From Acidimicrobiales bacterium (GTDB lineage Bacteria; Actinomycetota; Acidimicrobiia; Acidimicrobiales; SZUA-35): 13,122 nt of DNA. A model generated the notes under the pieces. That model was given only the letters and a program-made list of their open reading frames with translations, had not been told where the DNA came from and searched no databases. This document shows, piece by piece, positions 1 through 6,524 of the stretch. The stretch covers positions 1-13,122 of the forward strand of contig JAHECQ010000060.1 in the NCBI GenBank assembly GCA_024641625.1. Direction: 5' to 3'. The translations under genes and the position numbers were made by a program. Positions within the stretch are counted from its first letter, which is position 1. Every line of letters starts with the position of its first letter.

Positions 1-1141
1 CGTTGGTGAACGATTGGTCGAGGATCCCCACTCGATTCAGTTCGATGCCGGTGAGATCGACGGACGTACGTGACGCCATGGCCCGACACCAGAGCTGCCC
101 GGAGGAGGCCGACACGACCAGGACATGCTGGGCGTCGAGCTGATTGAGTGCAGCCTGAGCTGCCTCGGCGAGGACCGCCTCGACCGAGACCTCGGCGAGT
201 GTCGATTGGCGGATGGCCGCCAGCGATCCCAACAGCCGCTCGCGCCGGTCGCGTTCGCGTTCGGCACGAATACGATCGCTGATGTTGCGGATGAGGGCTA
301 CGATCGGCCGCGGCTGTGCGTCGGGCGCCTTCGGGTAGCTCAGGGTCATCTCCACCGGGATCGGATCGCCGTGGCGTCGCCTGAACAGGGTCATCTGCGT
401 CAGACTCTGCACGGTCTCCGAGACGAGGGGAGCGACGAGTTGGCGCAGTCGACTCTGGCTGAACTCGACACACAGGTCCAGCAGCGTGTGCTGCTCGAGG
501 AGCTCGGTGACGCTCAGGCCAGTCTGGTACGCGGCGCCTGCGTTGGCGTAGGTGATGGTGAGATCGTCCGGCGCGATCAGCAGGATGCCGTGATCGATGA
601 CATCGAGCGATCGTCGAATGGCGTCGAGCTCGGCCTCGATGGACAGTCGTTGCGAGATGTCACGCACGGCAGCGAACACGTACTGTTCGCCGGCGATCTC
701 GATGGGATTGAGGGAGATCTCGACCGGTACCAGCGTGCCGTCCTTGGACCTGGCCGAGACCCGGGCACGCGGGTCACCCATGGGTCGCTGCCGAGGCTCG
801 GCGATGAAGTCCGTTCGGTCCAGGAGATGTTGCCCACGCTGCTCCTCCGAAAGGAGCAGTTCGATCTTCTGACCGATGAGCTCGCTGCGTGGGTAGCCCA
901 CCATGCGCTGCATTTGTCGGTTGGCCAGCCTGATCCGGCCGGTTCGATCCACCACCAGATAACCGTCAGGGGCCGATTCGAGGAGATCGGGGGACGCCAG
1001 TCGCAGGACATCGGGCCACAACGCCAGGCCACTGTCTGATGGGCCACTGTCTGATGGGCCACTGTCTGATGGGCCACTGTCTGATGGGCCACTGTCTGAT
1101 GGGCCACTGTCTGATGGGCCACTGGTGTCCGGATCACTCAT
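1..1141 (-). CDS. PAS-PAS-GAF sensor histidine kinase, N-terminal part (partial, continues past left edge)
   Basis: An open frame runs from the ATG at 1141 to the window edge (380 residues) with no stop. Residues 1-9 lead into five exact SDSGP repeats (10-34) and a degenerate sixth (SDSGL). A PAS domain follows at about 53-165, with the typical motifs APDGYLVVDRTGRI, ANRQMQRMVGYPRSELIG and FAAVRDIS. A second PAS domain spans about 177-290 and ends in VALIRNISDR. A short charged helix leads to the start of a GAF-like domain at about 305-380. The kinase core (dimerisation helix and ATPase) is not visible, so 'histidine kinase' is inferred from the partner gene. The start overlaps the stop of the response-regulator gene (ATGAGTGA), implying translational coupling and a cognate pair. 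Mycobacterial DosS/DosT carry GAF-GAF sensors, so the input layer here differs. The signal is unknown. The PAS domains are certain; the kinase identity is likely. Confidence 0.85.
   Translation of the reverse strand, partial: MSDPDTSGPSDSGPSDSGPSDSGPSDSGPSDSGPSDSGLALWPDVLRLASPDLLESAPDGYLVVDRTGRIRLANRQMQRMVGYPRSELIGQKIELLLSEEQRGQHLLDRTDFIAEPRQRPMGDPRARVSARSKDGTLVPVEISLNPIEIAGEQYVFAAVRDISQRLSIEAELDAIRRSLDVIDHGILLIAPDDLTITYANAGAAYQTGLSVTELLEQHTLLDLCVEFSQSRLRQLVAPLVSETVQSLTQMTLFRRRHGDPIPVEMTLSYPKAPDAQPRPIVALIRNISDRIRAERERDRRERLLGSLAAIRQSTLAEVSVEAVLAEAAQAALNQLDAQHVLVVSASSGQLWCRAMASRTSVDLTGIELNRVGILDQSFTN
1026..1124. repeat. 15-bp tandem repeat (about 6.6 copies) inside the sensor-kinase start
   Basis: The unit gggccactgtctgat is repeated head to tail: five perfect copies at 1041-1115, one copy with a single change at 1026-1040, and a 9-bp partial copy at 1116-1124. 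On the minus strand it encodes SDSGP repeats at the N-terminus of the kinase. The unit is a multiple of three, so copy-number change would lengthen or shorten the N-terminal tail without breaking the frame. Confidence 0.97.
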
Positions 1142-1823
1142 AACGCCGTCGCGCGCGTTCGTCGAGCCGGGCGGCGAATGCGGCTGCCTCGGTGCGACGG
1201 CTCATCCCGAGCTTGGCCAGCATGTTGGAGACGTAGTTCTTGACCGTCTTCTCGGCCAGGAACAGCTCCTCGGCGATGGCTCTATTCGACCGGCCCTCGC
1301 CGATGAGCTCGAAGATGCGCAACTCCTGTGGAGTGAGCGAGTCGATCAAGCCTTGGTCACTGGAGCGAAGTCGTTCCATGCCCATGCGCACCATGGCCGG
1401 ATCGAGCAGTTGGGCGCCGCCGGCGACCTTGCGAATGGACTCCAGCAAGTCGTTCCCTCGAATCTGCTTCAGGACGTACCCTGCTGCTCCGGCCAGAGCT
1501 GCGTCCACCAGCGCCTGATCATCGGCAAAGGAGGTGAAGATGAGGCAGGCGGTATCCGGCCACGTCGAGCGGAGCTCTCGGCAGACGGCGATGCCGTTGC
1601 CATCCTCAAGACGGACATCGATCACGGCAACATCGGGGCGGCAACGTTCGACTTCCCGAAGGGCTTCTGCGGCCCCGCCCGCCTGTCCGACGACGACCAG
1701 GTCCGGCTCGGCGTTCAGCAATTCGGCGACGCCGCGTCGGACGACCTCATGGTCGTCGAGGAGAAAGACGCGTATGGGCGTGATGGCGGGCGCTTCGTCC
1801 GCGACATCGGGGCTGTCGTTCAT
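1134..1823 (-). CDS. DosR/DevR-like (NarL/LuxR family) response regulator
   Basis: A 229-residue two-domain regulator. The receiver domain (about 17-135) has the acidic pair D23-D24 in FLLDDHEVVRRG, the phospho-acceptor D69 in VAVIDVRLEDGNG, T97 and K119. The LuxR-type helix-turn-helix (about 160-216) contains AEKTVKNYVSNMLAKLGM. This matches the recognition helix of Mycobacterium tuberculosis DosR, including the Lys, Lys and Asn that contact DNA in DosR; that comparison is from memory. It should therefore bind a DosR-like palindrome, and one is present at 2855-2874. The stress-protein gene ends 24 bp upstream, and the sensor-kinase gene starts within its stop codon (8-bp overlap), so the three form one operon. 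The ATG has only a weak Shine-Dalgarno sequence, consistent with coupling to the upstream gene. The family call is firm. That it senses hypoxia or NO through its partner is inferred from mycobacteria only. Confidence 0.92.
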   Translation of the reverse strand: MNDSPDVADEAPAITPIRVFLLDDHEVVRRGVAELLNAEPDLVVVGQAGGAAEALREVERCRPDVAVIDVRLEDGNGIAVCRELRSTWPDTACLIFTSFADDQALVDAALAGAAGYVLKQIRGNDLLESIRKVAGGAQLLDPAMVRMGMERLRSSDQGLIDSLTPQELRIFELIGEGRSNRAIAEELFLAEKTVKNYVSNMLAKLGMSRRTEAAAFAARLDERARRRYE

Positions 1824-1847
1824 TGGTTCAGGTCTCGTCTCGATGGG

Positions 1848-2783
1848 TCACCCAGCTGGGATCACTACGGTAACCGCATTCGGGTGGTGGACGAGCCCGG
1901 TGGTGACCGATCCGAGGAGGAGATGGGCGATCCCACGATGACCGCGTGCCCCCAAGACGAGGATGGTCGCGTGCTCGGCCTGTTCGCGTAGTACCGAACG
2001 GGGATCGCCGAAGGCAACCACGCGCTCGATTCGCGTGACGTCCTCGGAGGCCCCGGCATGGTCGGCGAGGGCGGCATCGACGCAGGCATCCAAAGTGGTG
2101 CGAGCCTGTGTCTCGAACTCGTCGAGGGGAAGCGTGATGAGCTCGGGTGTGGTGCCAAGGGTGGCACCCCATGCATGCACCGCCTTGATGGTGATGGTCC
2201 GAGGCAGGAATTCCAGCGCCCAACGTAGGGCGGCAATGGAGTTGGGCGATCCATCGATGCCGACCACAGCTGCTGCATCCTCGAGTGACGAGAGGTCGGC
2301 GTCGGATGCATCGATGGGCACGACGGCAACCGGCGTGCGGGCGTGCGCGACCACGTGGGTACTCACCGAACCCAACAATGTGCCGGCGAGGGCCCCGTGG
2401 CCGCGCGTGCCCACGACGATCAGGCTGCCGGACGCACCGAACTCCACCAGCGCCGGCCCGGCATTCGATCGGCACACGATGGCGGGTGAAATGTGGGAGC
2501 GGTCGATGGTATCGAGGACGTGCCTGGCGGTGGCCTGAGCAGCCGCGGCGAAGTCCTCCGGGGGAGGCGGCATGGGATCGACCGCCATGCCGGTGCCCAT
2601 GCCCCACCAGGGATACTGCCACGCGACGATCGGCTGCACGTCGCCGAAGCTGGTTGCGTTGTTCACCGCCCAGCGCAGCGCGTGGGTCGAGCCGGCGGAA
2701 CCGTCGACGCCGACCACCTGACCTCCTCGGATGGAAGCAGTGTCGGGGGTCCCGGGTTCCTCGGTGCTTGCGGGGAGGCTCAC
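1848..2783 (-). CDS. Tandem-domain universal stress protein (UspA family)
   Basis: Two UspA domains lie in tandem (311 residues from the chosen start), the architecture of mycobacterial Rv2623-type stress proteins, which belong to the DosR regulon. Domain 1 begins VVGVDGSAGSTHALRWA and domain 2 begins VVGIDGSPNSIAALRWA. Each ends in a complete ATP-binding loop of the form G-x2-G-x9-G-S (GTRGHGALAGTLLGS and GARGHRGIAHLLLGS), so both halves probably bind ATP. I chose the GTG at 2783 because AAAGGG sits 6 bases upstream of it. In-frame ATGs at 2798 and 2843 are alternatives. The 2843 start would put the candidate DosR box only 11 bp upstream of the start codon, and the codons between 2843 and 2798 lack the strong GC-ending bias seen afterwards. 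It is first in an operon with the response regulator and kinase. The family is certain; the exact start is not. Confidence 0.92.
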   Translation of the reverse strand: MSLPASTEEPGTPDTASIRGGQVVGVDGSAGSTHALRWAVNNATSFGDVQPIVAWQYPWWGMGTGMAVDPMPPPPEDFAAAAQATARHVLDTIDRSHISPAIVCRSNAGPALVEFGASGSLIVVGTRGHGALAGTLLGSVSTHVVAHARTPVAVVPIDASDADLSSLEDAAAVVGIDGSPNSIAALRWALEFLPRTITIKAVHAWGATLGTTPELITLPLDEFETQARTTLDACVDAALADHAGASEDVTRIERVVAFGDPRSVLREQAEHATILVLGARGHRGIAHLLLGSVTTGLVHHPNAVTVVIPAG

Positions 2784-2854
2784 GGCGATCCCTTTCATTC
2801 GACTGGGTGACTCATTGCTCGTGGTTCGAGTATCGGCGGCCATCGCCAGCAGGG

Positions 2855-2874
2855 GCAGGGACCAAAGTCATCTG
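2855..2874. promoter_or_regulatory. Candidate DosR-type operator in the divergent control region
   Basis: The core GGGACCAAAGTCAT at 2858-2871 matches 11 of the 14 core positions of the M. tuberculosis DosR consensus (TTSGGGACTWWAGTCCCSAA); over all 20 positions it matches 12. It lies about 75 bp upstream of the preferred start of the stress-protein operon. That would fit an activator site near -40 of a transcript starting around 2820. It is also about 100 bp upstream of the divergent cyclic-nucleotide-fold gene. The regulator encoded in this operon keeps the DosR recognition helix, which makes autoregulation plausible. No promoter -10 was identified with confidence. Confidence 0.5.
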
Positions 2875-2970
2875 TCGGGGAGCGTCAGCCGTGTGGAGGT
2901 TCGATGGGCTTCGAGGAGCGCAGAATCCCGGGGCCGAGTACGGTGTCGGGGAGCAATACTCGAACTTCGA

Positions 2971-3402
2971 ATGGGGATGTACGTGAGCAAGGACACCAAG
3001 GTTGCACGCATCAAGGCCATCAGCTTCTTCAGGGACGCCGATCGCAAGGCCCTGGAGCATCTCGAGTCGGCTGCCGACGAGGTCTCGGTGCCGGCGGGGC
3101 ATGTGCTGATCGAGCAAGGCCACAACCACAACGAGGGCCTCATCGTCGAAGCGGGTACGGCCGAGGTCGTGATCGACGGCAACGCAGTCGCCGAGATCGG
3201 CGCGGGCGAGATCATCGGGGAGCTGGCGTTGCTGGCCCGCGGACCGGCCACCGCCACCGTGAAGGCCAAGACCGACATGACGTTGCTGGTCATCCCGTTC
3301 AATCGTTTCGATCAGATCATGAACGACAACCCTGCAATGGTGAAGGGCATAGCTCGCGATCTGGCCGCCCGTCTCCGGGCGATGGATGCACGACAGAGCT
3401 GA
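2971..3402 (+). CDS. Stand-alone cyclic-nucleotide-binding-fold protein
   Basis: A 143-residue protein made almost only of a cNMP-binding beta-roll (about 17-130), with no helix-turn-helix or other effector domain. The phosphate-binding cassette is recognisable as GEIIGELALLARGPATATV (G79, E80, G83, E84). The residue after the cassette proline is Ala93, where cAMP receptors have the phosphate-binding Arg; binding of a classical cyclic nucleotide is therefore doubtful. Starts are possible at ATG 2971, ATG 2977 or GTG 2983; the GTG has a GGGG 6 bases upstream, so the protein may be 139 residues. It is transcribed divergently from the stress operon with the candidate DosR box between them, and it overlaps the next gene by 17 bp. 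Small proteins of this type usually act as regulatory subunits, but no partner is evident. Confidence 0.85.
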   Translation: MGMYVSKDTKVARIKAISFFRDADRKALEHLESAADEVSVPAGHVLIEQGHNHNEGLIVEAGTAEVVIDGNAVAEIGAGEIIGELALLARGPATATVKAKTDMTLLVIPFNRFDQIMNDNPAMVKGIARDLAARLRAMDARQS

Positions 3403-3811
3403 GCGCATTCGGGCCTATTTCGATGCCTGCAGCCGAGGTGATGCCGGCGAGATAGCCGCCCACTTCACCGCGGATGCCGTGATCTACGACACCAACATCT
3501 CCCCGGTGGGCGGCCGGGTCGCCATCGGGGAGATGTGGTCGAAGGTTCGTGCGCGGTGGCAAGGTGCGGTGTGGACCGTCGATTCGGTCGTGGCCGAGGG
3601 TGACGCCGCGGCCATCGAATGGACGATGACGGGCACCGATCCAGCTACCTCCCGGCCGTTCGTCTTCCGAGGCTCCGAGCACTATCGGTTCTCTCCGGCT
3701 GACGCCGTCGAGGCCGGGCTGATCGAGGAGATCCGCCAATACTGGACGTTCGACGCGACCCGTCTCGACACCGGCCTCGTCGGGTTCGACTATCGGTCCT
3801 GGGCTCGGTAG
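3386..3811 (+). CDS. SnoaL/NTF2-like fold protein
   Basis: A 141-residue protein with the pattern of the SnoaL-like branch of the NTF2 superfamily: an N-terminal helix (RAERIRAYFDACSRGDAGEIAAHFTADAVIYD) followed by the strands that form a cone-shaped pocket (VDSVVAEGDAAAIEWTMTG, EHYRFS, IEEIRQYWTF). Such proteins bind or isomerise small hydrophobic ligands or serve as accessory domains. No catalytic residues can be assigned. The ATG at 3386 lies inside the preceding gene (17-bp overlap), so the two are probably co-translated. It ends convergently with the amidohydrolase gene, 75 bp away. The substrate is unknown. Confidence 0.8.
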   Translation: MHDRAERIRAYFDACSRGDAGEIAAHFTADAVIYDTNISPVGGRVAIGEMWSKVRARWQGAVWTVDSVVAEGDAAAIEWTMTGTDPATSRPFVFRGSEHYRFSPADAVEAGLIEEIRQYWTFDATRLDTGLVGFDYRSWAR

Positions 3812-3846
3812 CACCTCGTCGATAGAACCCTGAGGACCACTACTCG

Positions 3847-3900
3847 GTGCTCACCGGGTGGTCTGTGCTCACCGGGTGGTCTGTGCTCACCGGGTGGTCT
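3847..3900. repeat. 18-bp tandem repeat, three copies, spanning an amidohydrolase stop codon
   Basis: gtgctcaccgggtggtct is repeated three times exactly. On the minus strand each copy reads AGACCACCCGGTGAGCAC, and the copy nearest the gene encodes the last residues and the stop of the amidohydrolase. The 18-bp unit keeps frame, so the end of the gene shows three in-frame TGA codons, at 3887-3889, 3869-3871 and 3851-3853. Each unit also contains the small palindrome CACCGGGTG. Confidence 0.97.
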
Positions 3901-5629
3901 GTGGGCCCCGCTGGAGACGTCCCGGACGCTCGCCGGTGAGTTCGCCTTCTTCGACGATGGCAACCCCTCGCTTGATGGTGGCGACATAGCCGTCCGCGTC
4001 CTGCATCAGACGAGTCCCGCCTGCGGGAAGATCGCTGATGAGATGAGGGGGACGCAGGCTGAGCCGCTGGTGGTCGATGAGATTGAGGTCGGCGAGATAG
4101 CCGGGGGCGACGACACCACGGTCGAGCCAGCCGACGTGGGACGCCGTGCGTTGGGTCTGCTGGTGCACGATGACTTCGAGGTCGATCTGCTGCCCTCGAG
4201 TGCGGTCGCGTGTCCAGTGGGTGATGGCGGTGGTGGGGAAGCTGCCGTCGGAGATGGCGTTGCAGTGCGCGCCGGCATCGGACAGCCCGAAAATCGTGTC
4301 GGGCGAGAGGATCATTTCGCGCACATCATCGAGGTTGCCGTTGGCGTAGTTCATGAGCGGGAGATACAACAACCGCTCCCCATTGGCTTCCAGGAGCAGG
4401 TCGTAGAGCATCTCTGCGGGCAGCATCCCTCTGGAGGACGCCAACCCGGCAACGCTGCGATCCGGTGTCGGTTCGTAGTCGACCGGGTCCGTGAGTGGGT
4501 ACATGCGGTCGAAGCCGCGATGGATCAGCTCGGGGAACCCACGGACCGACACGGTGGGGTGTTCGGCCAGAATGCTCCGGCGGACCTCGGGCCTTCGGAG
4601 GATGGCCACCCGCTCCTCCAGCGGGAGCTCGTGGAGCTTGCGATAGGTGCCGCATCGGCGGAGGGGATTGGCCGTGGCCGAGAGGCCCAACAGGATCCCG
4701 ATGGGTCGGACCGCGACCTGAGCCCGGGCGGTGGCACCCGCAGCATTCCAGGCGCTGATCGCCGAGAGCAGCTCGCGGAAGCGGTTCGGGGTGTCGTCGT
4801 TCTGTTGAACGGTGAAGCTCATGGGGCGCCCGACCCCGGTGGCGAGTCGGCCCAACAGGTCGAACTCCCGACGTACCAGATCGTCGTCGTCGGACTGGTA
4901 GATGTCGGAGATCAGCTGGATGACGCCGGTGCCCGCTCGCCGCAGCGCCTGGGCGATACCCAGAACCTCCTCGGCCGTGGCCTTCAACGTGCCGATGGAT
5001 TCACCGGTGGCCGTTCGATGGGCCCAGGTCCGCGAGGTGGTGAACCCCAACGCACCTGCCCGGACCGCCTCCTCGGTGAGGTCGGCCATCAGATCGATCT
5101 CCTCGGCGGAGGCGATCGATTGGTGATCGGCTCCCCGCTCGCCCATGACGTAGGTGCGAAGCGCTGCGTGGGGCATCTGTGCCCCCACATCCATCGTCCA
5201 TCGCATGGTGTCGAGCACGTCGAGGTAGTCGGTGAAGCTCTCCCAACCCCAGGTGAGCCCCTCGGCCAAGGCGGTGCCGGGGATGTCCTCGACGCCTTCG
5301 AGGAGTCGCACCAGCCAGTTGTGGCGGTCGGGTCGTGCGGGTGCGAACCCGACACCGCAGTTGCCCATCACCATGGAGGTGACGCCGTTGGTGGACGACG
5401 GTGCCAGATCGGGATCCCAGGTGGCCTGGCCGTCGTAGTGCGTGTGGATGTCGACCCAGCCCGGGGTGACCAACAGGCCCTCGGCATCGATGATTCGGCG
5501 AGCCCGCGCGAGGTCACCGACGTCGCCGACGGCGACGATTCGCTGGTCTTGGATGGCTACGTCGGCCAGGCGACGGGGCGCGCCGGTGCCATCGACCACG
5601 GTGCCGTTGCGAATGATGAGATCGACCAT
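3887..5629 (-). CDS. Amidohydrolase-3 family protein, D-aminoacylase-like
   Basis: A 580-residue protein of the N-acyl-D-amino-acid deacylase/dihydroorotase-like amidohydrolases. The N-terminal beta-sandwich starts with LIIRNGTVVDGTGAPRR. It is followed by TPGWVDIHTHYDGQ (metal ligands H62 and H64), the GNCGVGFAP loop with C91, and GLSDAGAHCNAISDG with the catalytic Asp D451. C-terminal motifs RGVVAPGYLADLNLID and GVAIVEEGELTGERPGRL complete the beta-sandwich. The two His ligands of true D-aminoacylases (ATHxR-type and SHHK-type motifs) appear to be Gln here (IQLISDI near 238, FTVQQND near 275), so the actual substrate is uncertain. An AGGG lies 8 bases upstream of the ATG. It is downstream of the crotonase gene by 70 bp and probably belongs to the same transcript. 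The last codons and stop lie in an 18-bp tandem repeat. Confidence 0.88.
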   Translation of the reverse strand: MVDLIIRNGTVVDGTGAPRRLADVAIQDQRIVAVGDVGDLARARRIIDAEGLLVTPGWVDIHTHYDGQATWDPDLAPSSTNGVTSMVMGNCGVGFAPARPDRHNWLVRLLEGVEDIPGTALAEGLTWGWESFTDYLDVLDTMRWTMDVGAQMPHAALRTYVMGERGADHQSIASAEEIDLMADLTEEAVRAGALGFTTSRTWAHRTATGESIGTLKATAEEVLGIAQALRRAGTGVIQLISDIYQSDDDDLVRREFDLLGRLATGVGRPMSFTVQQNDDTPNRFRELLSAISAWNAAGATARAQVAVRPIGILLGLSATANPLRRCGTYRKLHELPLEERVAILRRPEVRRSILAEHPTVSVRGFPELIHRGFDRMYPLTDPVDYEPTPDRSVAGLASSRGMLPAEMLYDLLLEANGERLLYLPLMNYANGNLDDVREMILSPDTIFGLSDAGAHCNAISDGSFPTTAITHWTRDRTRGQQIDLEVIVHQQTQRTASHVGWLDRGVVAPGYLADLNLIDHQRLSLRPPHLISDLPAGGTRLMQDADGYVATIKRGVAIVEEGELTGERPGRLQRGPQTTR

Positions 5630-5676
5630 GCCTCGAACCCTACCGGTGAGTTCGAACGCCGGAGAACTCGGCTTCT

Positions 5677-5715
5677 GACGAACTCAGTGTCCGACGAACT
5701 CAGTGTCCGACGAAC
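5677..5715. repeat. 16-bp tandem repeat (2.4 copies) spanning the crotonase stop codon
   Basis: gacgaactcagtgtcc occurs at 5677-5692 and 5693-5708, followed by the first 7 bases of a third copy. On the minus strand the gene-proximal copy encodes the C-terminal FVGH and the TGA stop. The second copy lies in the 70-bp gap before the next gene and is shifted in frame because 16 is not a multiple of three. Confidence 0.96.
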
Positions 5716-6524
5716 GTCGGCCTGCGTTTTGCCAGGAAGGCATCGGCGGCCTCGCGGTGGTCGGCGGTGGCCATGGTGCGAATGAGCCGGTCGCACTCGG
5801 CGTCGAGGTAGGGACCGAGCGCCAGACCTTGGGCATCGCCGAGGTTCTCCTTGAGACGGGCCAGAGCGATGGGCGCCTTGGCGGCCAACACCGACGCCCG
5901 CTCGTACACCGTGGGCAGGAGTTCCTCGTCGGCCACGACGTCGTTGACGAGCCCGATCCGCTGGGCCTCGGCGGCGTCGATCAGCTCGGAGAAGTAGAGC
6001 AGCTCGCGTGCCTTGGCCGGGCCGACGATCATGCTGAGGAAATAGGAGATGCCGAAGTCGCCCGACAGCCCGACGTTGACGAATGCGGTGGTGAACCTGG
6101 CCGATGCGGCCGCGTAGCGGAGATCACAGGCGGTGGCCCACGACAGGCCGCCGCCGGCGGCCACGCCGTTGATGGCGGCGATGGTGATCTTGGGCATCTG
6201 GTGGAGAAGCTGTGAGGTGTAGGTGAGGGCGCGTAGCTCACGAACCGATTGCTGGAGCGGGCGGTGTTCGCCGGCTGCTGCGTCACCCATGGTCGCGATG
6301 TCGCCCCCGGCGCTGAACGCACGTCCGGCGCCGGTCAGCACCACGACCCGCACGGCATCGTCCGCGGCGGCTCGTTCGAGGTGGCCGAGGGCTGACTCGA
6401 ACGTCGCGGCGTTCTGGGCGTTGAGCCGCTCGGGGCGATGCATGGTGAGCGTCGCCACGCCATCGGCCACCGCGTAGAGCACCGGCTCGGTGTCGGTCGG
6501 CGGGGTCTCGGTCGGATCGGTCAT
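5700..6524 (-). CDS. Enoyl-CoA hydratase/isomerase (crotonase) family protein
   Basis: A 274-residue crotonase-fold protein. Both oxyanion-hole segments are present: GRAFSAGGDIATM (about 67-79) and NGVAAGGGLSWATACDLRYA (about 119-138). The two catalytic glutamates of classical enoyl-CoA hydratase are not found: GGGCE-type position is Ser128 and the PEI-type position is Asn150 (FVNVGL). An Asp occurs at 156 (GLSGDFG), the arrangement seen in PaaG-like isomerases. It should act on an acyl-CoA thioester, but isomerase or another crotonase activity is more likely than hydration. The ATG overlaps the stop of the upstream amidohydrolase gene (ATGA), so the two are translationally coupled. The C-terminal end lies in a 16-bp tandem duplication. 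Confidence 0.9.
   Translation of the reverse strand: MTDPTETPPTDTEPVLYAVADGVATLTMHRPERLNAQNAATFESALGHLERAAADDAVRVVVLTGAGRAFSAGGDIATMGDAAAGEHRPLQQSVRELRALTYTSQLLHQMPKITIAAINGVAAGGGLSWATACDLRYAAASARFTTAFVNVGLSGDFGISYFLSMIVGPAKARELLYFSELIDAAEAQRIGLVNDVVADEELLPTVYERASVLAAKAPIALARLKENLGDAQGLALGPYLDAECDRLIRTMATADHREAADAFLAKRRPTFVGH

Noticed and set aside
125..1039. Long plus-strand open frame opposite the sensor kinase
   Set aside because: Its product matches no family, while the opposite strand encodes clear PAS domains throughout.
1026..1124. CRISPR-like array
   Set aside because: Units are 15 bp and contiguous with no spacers; they encode a pentapeptide repeat in a kinase.
2873..2954. Direct repeat tgtcggggagc (2873-2883 and 2944-2954) as an operator pair
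   Set aside because: It is an 11-bp match with no dyad symmetry and no known regulator; it may be chance.
4043..5785. 580-codon plus-strand open frame opposite the amidohydrolase
   Set aside because: It mirrors the amidohydrolase reading frame in GC-rich DNA and shows no recognisable domain.
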